A DNA stretch of 64,000 nucleotides from NCBI RefSeq assembly GCF_009847015.1, contig NZ_WVEM01000008.1:124001-188000 (forward strand), read 5' to 3'. How positions within the stretch are numbered: position 1 is the first letter of the stretch; each line of letters opens with the position of its first letter. Positions 11,471-20,197 of the stretch are shown one piece after another. Below the pieces are notes generated by a model, which saw nothing but the letters and a program-made list of their open reading frames with translations, made no database searches and was not told where the DNA came from. This DNA is from Sunxiuqinia indica (GTDB lineage: Bacteria; Bacteroidota; Bacteroidia; Bacteroidales; Prolixibacteraceae). A program made the position numbers and the translations under genes.

Positions 11471-12330
11471 AAGCTTTCTTCGGGATCAATCAGAAATTGG
11501 TCTAACTCTTCCCAATCATCATCCTTATCTAGTTCCTTGACTGATATTTCAATGCAAGTGCCTTGATGTCCGTTGTCAGACAATTCTATTTTTCCTTCTA
11601 ACAAGTTTAGATACGCACTTACAATTGAAAGTCCTAAGCCATGCCCTGTATTAATAGAATTTATGCATTCATCCAGCTTTTTGAAACGATCGAAAATAAA
11701 TTGCTTTTCTTCTCCATTGATCCCCTTTCCTGAATCGCAAATCTTAAAAAGGATTTCATCTTTCACCTTCTTTACATCTATTAAAATGACTCCGCTGTCA
11801 AAACTATATTTGATTGCATTATGCAGAAGGTTTTTTACAATCAACTCTAACTTCGCCTCATCTGTAACAAACGATGTTAATCCATTATTCCGATCTTGTA
11901 TTCTTAGTTCTATTTTAATGTGCTTCTGATCAGATTGCTTCTGAAAAAACTGGATCGCTTTATGAAATAAGCTCTCCATGTTTACCGAAACCGGTTTTAA
12001 ATTATCTAAACCAGCTTCAACTTCAGCTGCTGCAAAAATATTTTTTAATTGGAAATCGAGATGAAAAGCTTCGGAGTATATCATTGATGCCATATTCTTT
12101 GCATCATTCATCTGGTTTTCTTTCAAATGCTGAATATTTTCGGCCAATGCTGTAATACTCGAAAACGGATTGACAATTTCATTAGCGACATTGCTTATAA
12201 AATGCCCTTTTAGCGCTTCTGCATCGTGTAGTTTTTTATTGACACGATACAGCTTAGTCGAAAGTTCATCGACCCTATTCAGCAGAGCCCGACATTGTTC
12301 CTGTAATTTTTCATTTGCTTGTTCTGTCAT
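11467..12330 (-). CDS. Histidine-kinase-like protein lacking the phospho-acceptor histidine
   Basis: The 287-residue soluble protein starts with a coiled coil (1-40). A dimerisation helix follows in which the H-box reads FISNVANEIVNPFSSI (44-59), so the position normally held by His is Asn50. The ATPase domain looks intact: N-box NLLHNAIKYS, G1 DSGKGI and G2 GHGLGLSIVSAYL. The C-terminus is very acidic. It overlaps cheR upstream (4 bp) and cheD downstream (4 bp), so it is an integral part of the chemosensory operon. It may work as a pseudokinase or regulatory ATPase, or use a different acceptor such as the nearby His43. The domain call is firm; the mechanism is inferred. Confidence 0.88.
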   Translation of the reverse strand: MTEQANEKLQEQCRALLNRVDELSTKLYRVNKKLHDAEALKGHFISNVANEIVNPFSSITALAENIQHLKENQMNDAKNMASMIYSEAFHLDFQLKNIFAAAEVEAGLDNLKPVSVNMESLFHKAIQFFQKQSDQKHIKIELRIQDRNNGLTSFVTDEAKLELIVKNLLHNAIKYSFDSGVILIDVKKVKDEILFKICDSGKGINGEEKQFIFDRFKKLDECINSINTGHGLGLSIVSAYLNLLEGKIELSDNGHQGTCIEISVKELDKDDDWEELDQFLIDPEESF

Positions 12331-13178
12331 AATATCGTCTTTTGATACACACTTGGAGCTACCGATTCAATTGGTAAGCCGCGGTTAATCAGCGACTCCG
12401 AATGACCAATAAATAAGAATCCTCCGGGTTGTAACTGTTTGATCACCTTTCGTAAAATCGCTGTCTGCGTCTTGGTTTCAAAATAAATCAATGTATTTCG
12501 TAAAAAGATAATTTGGAACCGGGACTTCAATCCATATTCTTCATCCATCAAGTTACCATAACAGAAGTCAACTCGCGAACGAAGAGTATTTGCTATTTTA
12601 ATCTTTGGGATCGTTTGATTCTTACTTTTCAGGAGATATCTTTTTCGAAATTCCTCTGGAATCTGTTCTGACTCGCAGAAAGGATAGATGCCTTTTTGAG
12701 CATATTGTATTATTTGTCGTGAAACATCGGTGCCAAGAATATGAAAATCGAGTCCCGGTAAATAATTTCTTTCAAAGTCATCAAAAATCATAGCCAGCGT
12801 AAAAGCCTCATGCCCCTTGGAGCATCCAGCACTCCAACAATTTAGAAATGGCTCTTCCAAATTGATCATCGACATCAATTGAGGCAAAATATCTTTCTTG
12901 AGCAATTCAAAATGCTCATTTTCTCTAAAAAACTCTGTTTTATTGGTCGATACCAGATCAATCATCTCCCTCAATTCCTGTTTGGTGTGTTCCGGATTAA
13001 GAACAAAATCGCGATAATCGGAGAAACTGGCATATCCCAATCCTCTGAGTCTGACTTGAAGTCGAGCCTGAAACATAATCCGCTTTTCCATCGGAAGTTT
13101 GATGCCATACTTTTCAGTAAGCATTTTACTTAGGATAGAGAAATCTTGTTCTGATATTTCGGCAAATTTAACACTCAT
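12327..13178 (-). CDS. cheR: Chemotaxis protein methyltransferase CheR
   Basis: CheR methylates chemoreceptor glutamates using S-adenosylmethionine. The 283-residue protein has the N-terminal helical domain (1-75) and the SAM-binding domain with FWS-type motif I (LNCWSAGCSKGHEAFTLAM), preceded by NKTEFFREN. Later motifs (ILGTDVS, IIFLRNTLIYF, GFLFIGHSE) are in order. It ends in a 4-bp overlap with the kinase-like gene and starts 5 bp after the MCP gene, whose product ends in a candidate CheR-docking pentapeptide. Confidence 0.95.
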   Translation of the reverse strand: MSVKFAEISEQDFSILSKMLTEKYGIKLPMEKRIMFQARLQVRLRGLGYASFSDYRDFVLNPEHTKQELREMIDLVSTNKTEFFRENEHFELLKKDILPQLMSMINLEEPFLNCWSAGCSKGHEAFTLAMIFDDFERNYLPGLDFHILGTDVSRQIIQYAQKGIYPFCESEQIPEEFRKRYLLKSKNQTIPKIKIANTLRSRVDFCYGNLMDEEYGLKSRFQIIFLRNTLIYFETKTQTAILRKVIKQLQPGGFLFIGHSESLINRGLPIESVAPSVYQKTIL

Positions 13179-13183
13179 TCGCT

Positions 13184-15196
13184 CTAAAATCTTTCAAACT
13201 CATCATCTTCTTCATCACCTAAATCCAAGAGAAACCCTTTGTTATCTTTTTTATGCTTTTCGTCTGCAGCTTTCAATTCCGGAGTATTTGTCCGCCCTTT
13301 ATTCTTTCTTCCGCCATTCTCGTCAATTACAACTTTGAAAAAAGATACTATTTCCTGCAGATTTTCAGCCTGACTCGACATTTCCACCGCATTGGTTGCT
13401 AATTGCTCCGACGCTGCTGCATTTTGTTGAGTTACCTGATTCAACTGTTGAACAGCCGAATTAATTTGATCTGCACCTCCACTTTGCTGAACACTTGCAA
13501 CCGCAATTTCCTGAATCAGTTTTGATGTTTTATTAACTTCAGGAACAATATGGGCCATGAGTTGTCCAACTTCACCTGCATAAAAAACCCCTGATTTTGT
13601 AAGAACATTAATTTCCTGTGCAGCTATTTTACTGCGCTCGGCTAATTTCCCAACTTCAGCAGCAACAACTCCAAAGCCACGCCCGTGCTCTCCTGCCCTC
13701 GCAGCTTCAACAGATGCATTTAAGGCCAAGATATTTGTTTGGAAAGCAATATCTCCAATGATAGATATTTTATCTGCAATCTCCTGGATTGCCAACACCG
13801 TTTTATCTACCTTTTCTTTGCTATCCACAATATGCGATTCGACTGTAGATGAGATAGTCGCAGTGTCTTTCGCATTTTGGGTATTTTGCTGAATATTAGC
13901 TGCCATTTCCTGTACCGAAGAAGAAATTTCTTCAGCCGAAGAAGCTTGTTCGGATGATCCTTGTGACACATGCTGCGAGGTAGAGCTCAACTCCATACTC
14001 GCTGACGCCATATTGTCAGCAGCCATGGTAACACCTGTAATAATATCCCTGATTTGCGATCCCATTGTCTTCAGATTTTCCAGCAATTCTCCAATTTCAT
14101 CAGACTGATTCACGTCCAGATCATTAGTAAAATCACCACTTGCCATTTGTTTCGCAAACTCAATTCCTCTATAAATTGGTTTTGAAATCAACCGAGCCAT
14201 AACAATCGCCAATAGAATTGCAACAACAATTGCAACAAGCAACATTATAACATTGAATGTCATCGACTTATCTATAATTTCCGACAAATTCTCAGAAGTT
14301 CGTGTTGAATCTTCGACACCAGTTTCGGTCAAACGTTCTGAATTATCAACCAATTGTTTTGAAAGCTGCTGATGTTCATTTGAATATTTTTGGAGAAGAT
14401 CAATTTTCTCTTGCAATGAATTTAAAGAAGTATGGTAGGCAATCAACTCTTTCTCAATTTCAGCTATTAATTGTTTCTCCTTTGCTTGTTGTGTCATGTT
14501 TTTCAGGGCTTCAAGTTCTACGAATAAGTTCTCGAACTTTTCCACCATCTTCTGAAAAGAATCCCCATCCAACGAATTGCTTGCGTTGGAGATATCTTCA
14601 TGAACCAGCGTTAAACCCAACATTCCGTCACTCATTCTTTTCAATTTTTCCTGCCGGGAACTACTAACTGCACTCCGCCTAATCTCCGCATTTAACAGTT
14701 CGTTCTGCCATTCCAAATATTCCTTCCCCAGCTTTTTAATTTGATCATGATTCTTTCCCATTCTTGAAATCAAGATGGTGATATCCTGGTTGTTTTTAAA
14801 AGCCATCAGCATTGTCTGCTCATATTTAGGAATTAACATGCGAGCGACACTGAGTTTTTCTTCTAGTCGTACAAGGTGCTTTGATTGGCTCAACAGTTGT
14901 TCTCCACCAACAAGGGTTTGCTTCAGATGCTCGAGTTCTGCTTTTGCTTTTCTGTAATTCTCTGACATTCCTGTCAACAAATAGCTCTCCATATAAAAAG
15001 CTACCTGCTGTGTTTCCGTACTAATGTTGGTAGCCAATTGTAGTTCGGGAATCAATTCTTCGGTTAATGCGGCTACATCATTCTCGAAACTCCACATCGT
15101 ATACAAGCTGTTTGCGCTGAGCAACAAACCAACAAAAAAAAGCACACCGAAAGCCCAATACAACTTCGTTCTTATTTTTAAATCAATAAAGCGCAT
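13184..15196 (-). CDS. Methyl-accepting chemotaxis protein
   Basis: The 670-residue chemoreceptor has TM1 at about 12-30, a large periplasmic helical sensor region (about 31-310), TM2 at about 313-335, a HAMP domain (about 336-390) and a long cytoplasmic coiled-coil signalling domain (about 400-640). The hairpin tip reads [20 protein letters not shown], followed by [18 protein letters not shown]. The extreme C-terminus, EFERF, fits the pentapeptide pattern x-[HFYW]-x-x-[HFYW] that tethers CheR or CheB in other bacteria. It is the only MCP in the window and sits between cheW and cheR. The ligand is unknown; the sensor is all-helical rather than a Cache fold, as far as I can judge. Confidence 0.95.
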   Translation of the reverse strand: MRFIDLKIRTKLYWAFGVLFFVGLLLSANSLYTMWSFENDVAALTEELIPELQLATNISTETQQVAFYMESYLLTGMSENYRKAKAELEHLKQTLVGGEQLLSQSKHLVRLEEKLSVARMLIPKYEQTMLMAFKNNQDITILISRMGKNHDQIKKLGKEYLEWQNELLNAEIRRSAVSSSRQEKLKRMSDGMLGLTLVHEDISNASNSLDGDSFQKMVEKFENLFVELEALKNMTQQAKEKQLIAEIEKELIAYHTSLNSLQEKIDLLQKYSNEHQQLSKQLVDNSERLTETGVEDSTRTSENLSEIIDKSMTFNVIMLLVAIVVAILLAIVMARLISKPIYRGIEFAKQMASGDFTNDLDVNQSDEIGELLENLKTMGSQIRDIITGVTMAADNMASASMELSSTSQHVSQGSSEQASSAEEISSSVQEMAANIQQNTQNAKDTATISSTVESHIVDSKEKVDKTVLAIQEIADKISIIGDIAFQTNILALNASVEAARAGEHGRGFGVVAAEVGKLAERSKIAAQEINVLTKSGVFYAGEVGQLMAHIVPEVNKTSKLIQEIAVASVQQSGGADQINSAVQQLNQVTQQNAAASEQLATNAVEMSSQAENLQEIVSFFKVVIDENGGRKNKGRTNTPELKAADEKHKKDNKGFLLDLGDEEDDEFERF

Positions 15197-15207
15197 AAAA
15201 TTATAGT

Positions 15208-15693
15208 TTAAGGTTGATTAGGATTAACTAGTGTTATCTCGTCAGTGGAAAAAATATCATCCACATTGAGTATTATAATAAATTCGCCATCTACATTGGC
15301 AATCGAGTGGATCAATTCATTTTTGAATTTGCCTCCAATCTCAGGGGGTTCCTTAATCTGCTCGTCTGCTATTTGCAAAACTGCACGAACTTCGTCAACA
15401 ATGAGCCCAAATTTCGCAGTTACATCTTGATTTGAAATCATTAAAACGATAATGCAAGTACTTTTACCGTATGGTTTTTCTTCTAAATTAAATTTTACTC
15501 TGCTATCGATTACCGGTAATACATCTCCAAACAGATTGATTACGCCTTTATAATAGTCCGGCATATGCGGAACTTTTGTAATCGTTGTCATTTCGAGTAT
15601 TTGCTTAACATACCCAATATTAACAACAAACTTTTCATTGCCTAATCGGAAACTCAGGTATGAGTCAAGTCCTGATATTATTTCATTTTCCAT
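15208..15693 (-). CDS. cheW: Chemotaxis coupling protein CheW
   Basis: CheW links chemoreceptors to the CheA kinase. The 161-residue protein is a single CheW domain ([21 protein letters not shown] broken across 12-32, [20 protein letters not shown] near 44-63, [12 protein letters not shown] near 96). Its first base overlaps the last base of cheA, so the two are translationally coupled, and the MCP gene follows after 11 bp. Confidence 0.95.
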   Translation of the reverse strand: MENEIISGLDSYLSFRLGNEKFVVNIGYVKQILEMTTITKVPHMPDYYKGVINLFGDVLPVIDSRVKFNLEEKPYGKSTCIIVLMISNQDVTAKFGLIVDEVRAVLQIADEQIKEPPEIGGKFKNELIHSIANVDGEFIIILNVDDIFSTDEITLVNPNQP

Positions 15694-17768
15694 TATGCTG
15701 AGAATTTTTGAATCGTTTTATTTACGTCAATAACAAGTGTCACCCGTCCATCTCCCATTATACTTGCCCCTAGAAAAAGTTCATGATGACCAATCATTTG
15801 ATCCAAGGGTTTCACAACAGCCTGATGCTCTCGGAATACCTCATTCACAACCAAGCCAAATAATTTATGATCGTATCGAACAACAATCATGTATTGCTGC
15901 TTTTGCTCTTTCGGAGTTGTACTAAACTCCATTGGCAGATCTAAGTATGGAATTTCCTGATCCTCGAAAACAACAACCTGGCGGAGTGCATTTTTTTTCT
16001 GATCGGCAGTCAGTGCATATATTTTTTCAATGCTACCCGTCGGAATAATATATAAATCGTCATTTACCTGAGTCAATAAACCATCAATAATTGAAATAGA
16101 AAGAGGTAGGCGAATGGTGAATTTTGTTCCTTCTCCAATCGTTGTATCAACTTCAACATCTCCTCTCAAGTCAGTAATCCGTTTACGAACAATGTCCATT
16201 CCCACTCCGCGCCCCGAAATATCAGAAAGAGTCTCAGATGTCGAAAATCCCGGTTTGAAAATCACAGCAATAAGCTCCGAATCAGAAATTGAATCGTCCG
16301 CATTGAAGAATCCTTTTTGAATAGCTTTCTCCTTGATACGTGACAAATCTATTCCGGCGCCATCGTCAGCAATTTCAATTTCTACAAACGTTCCAACAAC
16401 GCAAGCTTTTATTGAAATTGTTCCTTCCTCAACCTTCCCATTCTCAAGCCGTTGTTCAATTGGTTCAATTCCATGATCGATTGAGTTCCGTATAATATGT
16501 AACAGGGGTTCGCCGAGCTGTTCGATAATTGTCTTATCCACTTCTGTTTCCAGTCCTTCGGTAACCAGGTTTACTTTTTTATTCAAGTCGGCTGACAAAT
16601 CACGCACCAAGCGCCTGAAACGCGTAGCCATATTCGTTAACGGAATAAGGCTCATGTCAAAAGCATTGTCGCGAAGCTGACGAATTAATTTGGCAAAATG
16701 CTCCGAAACGGGCTCAAATTCTTTTTGGGTTTCAGCGATCAAGTCCAAATGCGATTGAGCAGTAATTAGCTCACTGACCAAATTCATATACTCATCAATT
16801 TTGGCGGAACTCACACGAATGGTATCCAGGCGAACGCCGGAGACCAGCTGATTTCGCTTCTCTTCGTTTGCTTTTGTAACCGGCTCTTCCGTTGCTTTTT
16901 CCTTGACAGGTTCAGAAACCTGTATTTGATTTTCAATTGGCTCTGAGTTTTCCGCCTGATCAGCATCCTCGCCAATTAAGCTTTCAACCTCATCGACAGA
17001 AATGGAGAAACACCTGGCAATTTTTTCCTGATTCTCTAAAACATTACCGTGTTGCAATTCAACTATTTCAATACGAGAATCATCCTGCACAAACAAAAAC
17101 ACATCCTGAATAGTGTCTAAATCTTCTTGTGTGTAGACGACAACCTTCCAGCTTGCAAAACACTTTTGTGGGTTAAATTCCTCTATATCAGGAAGCGAGG
17201 CAAAAGAAACTTCAATTTTACTTTCTCCGAGCGTGCTCAACTCATCAATCAGGTAAAGAGGGTTTGTTCCATTTTCGAGAATTGACTCGTTAGGCTGGAA
17301 AAATACAAAAAAGCTCCTGCCATTTTCAGTCTCCTGTTCGTTGTTTTCAACTACTTCATTTTTAGAAGAAGATGATGACGTTGTCGAAGATGATGGTGAA
17401 TTCTCCAACAGCGATGCAACATCACGTTTCAACTCCACAACCAATTGCCTCTCCTCGTTACCTGCATTAAGCACTAATAACTTTTTTAGCTGATCGACAG
17501 CTCCAAGAGTGAAACTGATAATCTTTGCATTGAGTTGAATTTCCTGAGAACGAACCTGCTCATAAAGAGATTCCAAATCATGGGTAACTTCACTCAGCAA
17601 ATCAAAACCAAACATCGCCCCACTTCCTTTTAAAGAATGCATGACGCGAAAGATCTCATCAATTCGCTGGGTGTCAGAGAAGTCGTTTTCGAGGTAGAGC
17701 AGAGCAGACTCCAGACTTTCAAAATATTCGTTCGCTTCGTCAATAAAGCGTTTCTGAAATTTTTCCAT
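15693..17768 (-). CDS. cheA: Chemotaxis histidine kinase CheA
   Basis: CheA is the central kinase that passes phosphate to CheY and CheB. The 691-residue protein has an N-terminal HPt domain with His44 (RVMHSLKGSG) and a Ser-rich linker. A P2-like alpha/beta segment lies at about 150-245. The dimerisation domain is at about 315-380, the ATPase domain follows (HIIRNSIDHGIEP, DDGAGID, GRGVGMDIVRKRI) and a CheW-like regulatory domain is at about 545-690. It is coupled to cheY upstream (1 bp shared) and cheW downstream. Confidence 0.96.
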   Translation of the reverse strand: MEKFQKRFIDEANEYFESLESALLYLENDFSDTQRIDEIFRVMHSLKGSGAMFGFDLLSEVTHDLESLYEQVRSQEIQLNAKIISFTLGAVDQLKKLLVLNAGNEERQLVVELKRDVASLLENSPSSSTTSSSSSKNEVVENNEQETENGRSFFVFFQPNESILENGTNPLYLIDELSTLGESKIEVSFASLPDIEEFNPQKCFASWKVVVYTQEDLDTIQDVFLFVQDDSRIEIVELQHGNVLENQEKIARCFSISVDEVESLIGEDADQAENSEPIENQIQVSEPVKEKATEEPVTKANEEKRNQLVSGVRLDTIRVSSAKIDEYMNLVSELITAQSHLDLIAETQKEFEPVSEHFAKLIRQLRDNAFDMSLIPLTNMATRFRRLVRDLSADLNKKVNLVTEGLETEVDKTIIEQLGEPLLHIIRNSIDHGIEPIEQRLENGKVEEGTISIKACVVGTFVEIEIADDGAGIDLSRIKEKAIQKGFFNADDSISDSELIAVIFKPGFSTSETLSDISGRGVGMDIVRKRITDLRGDVEVDTTIGEGTKFTIRLPLSISIIDGLLTQVNDDLYIIPTGSIEKIYALTADQKKNALRQVVVFEDQEIPYLDLPMEFSTTPKEQKQQYMIVVRYDHKLFGLVVNEVFREHQAVVKPLDQMIGHHELFLGASIMGDGRVTLVIDVNKTIQKFSA

Positions 17769-18145
17769 CAGCGCATAATTCGATGAATTGTTTGGAGTAA
17801 TTTATCCACTTTAAAGGGTTTTACAACCCAACCGGTGGCCCCGGCCCTCTTTGTTTCAAGAATAAGATCTTTTCGATTTTCGGTGGTGAGCACCAAAATA
17901 GGGACATACTGATAACGTTCATCTGAGCGAACATGTTTAATCAATTCCAGTCCATTCATGTTAGGCATGTGATAATCTGTCAATAACAAATCAACTTTAC
18001 GCCCATCAAATAGAGCCGAAGCAAGTTTGCCATCTTCGGCACCGTATACCTCAAAACCATGCTCTTCCAACCCAAAAGCAACCGCTTCACGAATACTTTT
18101 TGAGTCCTCTGCAAGCACAATTACTTTTTTACGCTTTTCTTCCAT
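17768..18145 (-). CDS. cheY: CheY response regulator
   Basis: This single receiver domain has the acidic pocket (LAEDSKSIR), phospho-acceptor Asp in LLLTDYHMPNMNG, the Thr in LVLTTENR and the Lys in VVKPFKVDKL. Encoded directly before cheA, it is the likely CheA output. I place the start at the ATG at 18145 (MEEKRKKVIV), 1 bp after the STAS gene stop; an ATG at 18163 would add six residues and overlap that gene. With no flagellar genes here, its target may be gliding, pili or another output. Confidence 0.93.
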   Translation of the reverse strand: MEEKRKKVIVLAEDSKSIREAVAFGLEEHGFEVYGAEDGKLASALFDGRKVDLLLTDYHMPNMNGLELIKHVRSDERYQYVPILVLTTENRKDLILETKRAGATGWVVKPFKVDKLLQTIHRIMR

Positions 18146-18146
18146 A

Positions 18147-18455
18147 TTAGGTATATTTCTCAAAGCCAGTATGCTCTAACAACAAGCGAGTTTCATCATC
18201 CATGTTCCATTCAACATTTAGTTCAATCTCCCTTTTTTCGAGATATGCAGCAATCCCCTCGAGCAATTGCAAGAAACTCAAATCAAATGAAGTTACACCA
18301 GAAATACGAATGCTTAATTTTTTGCGATTCCATTCGGATAAAACAGCATCAACTTGCTCCTTTATTCGCCGAATATCTTCAAATATCAAATCACCGGAAA
18401 AGTTTATGACACCACCTTCGCCCCCTTCAACCATATCTACTTTTACTTCGTGCAT
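18147..18455 (-). CDS. Small STAS-domain protein at the head of the chemosensory genes
   Basis: From the ATG at 18455 (MHEVKVDMVE) this is a 102-residue single STAS domain: a beta-rich start, the helix FEDIRRIKEQVDAVLSEW, the strand-turn LSIRISGVTSFDLSFLQLL where STAS proteins carry their switch Ser, and a final helix. STAS proteins act as anti-sigma-factor antagonists or scaffold partners. The longer frame to 18494 adds 13 hydrophobic residues that do not belong to the domain. It precedes cheY by 1 bp, so it probably belongs to the signalling pathway. Confidence 0.82.
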   Translation of the reverse strand: MHEVKVDMVEGGEGGVINFSGDLIFEDIRRIKEQVDAVLSEWNRKKLSIRISGVTSFDLSFLQLLEGIAAYLEKREIELNVEWNMDDETRLLLEHTGFEKYT

Positions 18456-18511
18456 ACGAAAAATGAAAATATAAATAAATTCAACCAAAAGCAATTACCA
18501 TACTATCACGG

Positions 18512-18697
18512 TCACTCTTCCAGCGCCTTTTTTATTAAATCCGTCAATAGACGCTTGTCTTTTCGAACAACGGTAAGCAGCATATCCAGGGCTGATGTTT
18601 TATTCAACCCCAAGCGTTTGCTGGTATCTTCTATGAAGTTCACATTTCCTTCAGATAACCGGAAACCTGTTAATATCTTTTTCTGATCTTTTGACAT
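18512..18697 (-). CDS. Small ribbon-helix-helix-like protein
   Basis: The 61-residue protein has a short strand (ILTGFRLSEG) followed by two predicted helices (NVNFIEDTSKRLGL, NKTSALDMLLTVV), the outline of a ribbon-helix-helix DNA-binding protein. No close family is recognised. It lies 3 bp after the J-domain gene and 56 bp before the STAS gene in the same direction. If it binds DNA, the palindrome upstream of the J-domain gene at 19054-19084 is an obvious candidate site. Confidence 0.6.
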   Translation of the reverse strand: MSKDQKKILTGFRLSEGNVNFIEDTSKRLGLNKTSALDMLLTVVRKDKRLLTDLIKKALEE

Positions 18698-18700
18698 ATT

Positions 18701-19042
18701 TTAAAACAATCGTGCCCGATAGCGCTTATTTCCGACGGCCCTTCCTGTATTTTTATCAAACACTGCTGACCTATTCTTATGTTTTGCTTTGGCAATAAAA
18801 GCATATTCTGACACATGCGTCACCTGGCACTCTGTGCCATTAACATACACTGTATCCTGAACTTTAATCGCTGAAAAATCAGTCCCATGTGCATTGAAGT
18901 ACCTTTTCATCGATCGGTATTCCTCGTTTAAACCTTGCATAAGCTCAACACTACCACCTTTATCAGGATGACACACATGGGCCAATCGCTTAAATTCTTT
19001 AATCAACTCCTGTTCTGATTTGACTTTTGAAAGAAATTCCAT
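18701..19042 (-). CDS. J-domain protein (DnaJ-like co-chaperone)
   Basis: From the ATG at 19042 (MEFLSKVKSE) the 113-residue protein opens with a J domain (about 1-55) that includes the HPD motif in VCHPDKGG, needed to stimulate DnaK ATPase. A small C-terminal region (VQDTVYVNGTEC onward) follows. The longer frame to 19114 adds a hydrophobic 24-residue stretch that runs through the palindrome, so the internal ATG is preferred. There are no zinc-finger or substrate-binding domains, so it is a specialised J protein. It may be the first gene of the transcript that enters the chemosensory operon. Confidence 0.8.
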   Translation of the reverse strand: MEFLSKVKSEQELIKEFKRLAHVCHPDKGGSVELMQGLNEEYRSMKRYFNAHGTDFSAIKVQDTVYVNGTECQVTHVSEYAFIAKAKHKNRSAVFDKNTGRAVGNKRYRARLF

Positions 19043-19053
19043 ACCTCTTAAAA

Positions 19054-19084
19054 TTGTTACACAATGTAGTACATTGTATAACAA
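19054..19084. promoter_or_regulatory. 31-bp palindrome upstream of the J-domain gene, candidate operator
   Basis: Two 15-nt arms, TTGTTACACAATGTA and TACATTGTATAACAA, flank a single central base, with one mismatch in 15 pairs. It lies 11 bp upstream of the start at 19042 and has no T tract in the right place for a terminator. Its size and symmetry suggest a dimeric or tetrameric repressor site, perhaps for the ribbon-helix-helix-like protein downstream. Confidence 0.5.
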
Positions 19085-19258
19085 AATTAATAAAACTATT
19101 TTTAAAAGCCACAATTCTATTGATTAAATATATTGCGTCGCTGTTTTTTTACGATCTCAACAATAGACTTTAGGTCAACACACTACAATAGACAGGGTAA
19201 TCTTTGTGGTGTTACAACAAGTCGAAAGACACTAATCCACTTACATTAACTAAAAAAA

Positions 19259-19471
19259 ATGGGAGGGAATTATCTAGTCCTGCTGTATTTAGAGAATGTT
19301 TGCGACAATAGGATTCACAATATTGCAGAAGGAGCTGTAAGCTCGAATTGATGGGAAGGGCTGCGATGCGAAATGGAAGAAGGATTTTTTACTGTAACCG
19401 TAAGCTACAACGAACTGACTAATTGGAACTACATGGACCACGCCAAGAAACCCCTACAGAAAAAAAAATAG
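19259..19471 (+). pseudogene. Possible decayed gene: 70-codon frame with one internal TGA
   Basis: Starting at ATG 19259 (MGGNYLVLLYLENV) a frame runs to a TGA at 19349-19351 and continues in the same frame (WEGLRCEMEEGFFTVTVSYN...) to a TAG at 19469-19471, 3 bp before a strong terminator. The second half reads like protein. I do not recognise it. It could be a gene broken by one stop codon or chance; the 450 bp from 19043 to 19474 otherwise hold only the palindrome. Confidence 0.3.
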
Positions 19472-19474
19472 TTA

Positions 19475-19520
19475 AATAGTAAAGCCGATGTGGAAGGCAT
19501 CGGCTTTACTATTTTTAACG
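19475..19520. terminator. Strong bidirectional terminator downstream of the thioredoxin-like gene
   Basis: A perfect 16-bp stem (AATAGTAAAGCCGATG at 19475-19490 with its complement at 19498-19513) and a 7-nt loop are flanked by an A run on the left and a T run on the right. It can stop the minus-strand gene ending at 19524 and any plus-strand transcript from 19259-19471. Confidence 0.85.
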
Positions 19521-19523
19521 TTT

Positions 19524-20120
19524 TTATTTTCGTTTAATACTGCAACCAACAGGTTTGGTTTCGGCTTGGGTAATTTCCTCACCTGAAGCCAGTTGCTCGA
19601 TAGCTGATTTCAAGTAAGCTTTATCTACTCCCGAGGCATCGTCGTAATTGTCATCAATTGCCCCCTTATAAACCAACTCAAAATCTTCATTAAAAAGAAA
19701 AACATGAGGAGTAGTCTGTCCACCGTATGCATTAGCCAATAAACTATTTTCATCGACTAAGTACGGGAAATTATAAGACTGAGCCTTCGCGTGCTTTTGC
19801 ATCGCTTCGTACGAATCGACACCGTCGAAATTACGATAGTTTGAATTCACTACCACCATCCCGACCTCATGTTCATCGGCCCACTTCTTTAACCCATTGT
19901 AACGCCCTTCCCATTTTTTAACAAAAGGACAAGTATTACAGGAAAATATAAGCACTAAGCCATTTTGATCGACAGCATCATCCAACGACATTTTATCGCC
20001 CGACACACCTAACATTTTGACAGAAGTATGCTCAGCTTTATCGCCAACAGACAATTGATTCTCTCCGGCAAAAGCAATAAATCCTAAGAAAACAAAAATA
20101 AATGATAATAAGATTTTCAT
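19524..20120 (-). CDS. Secreted thioredoxin-like (AhpC/TSA) protein
   Basis: The 198-residue protein has an N-terminal signal peptide (ILLSFIFVFLGFIAFAG) and a redoxin fold. The redox site is CNTC (FSCNTCPFVKKWE, about residue 62), followed by the cis-Pro segment QTTPHVFLFN. It probably works in the periplasm as a thiol oxidoreductase or peroxidase. Similar 'thioredoxin family' proteins with a CxxC and an extra C-terminal Cys (VGCSIKRK here) are common in Bacteroidota. It is monocistronic and divergent from pdxH. Confidence 0.88.
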   Translation of the reverse strand: MKILLSFIFVFLGFIAFAGENQLSVGDKAEHTSVKMLGVSGDKMSLDDAVDQNGLVLIFSCNTCPFVKKWEGRYNGLKKWADEHEVGMVVVNSNYRNFDGVDSYEAMQKHAKAQSYNFPYLVDENSLLANAYGGQTTPHVFLFNEDFELVYKGAIDDNYDDASGVDKAYLKSAIEQLASGEEITQAETKPVGCSIKRK

Positions 20121-20197
20121 ATCTTTTTAATATTGATTACTATTAAATAACAAAACCTTTTTCAATCTTGTTTGTAAATAATCTTAAACAATTGTAA

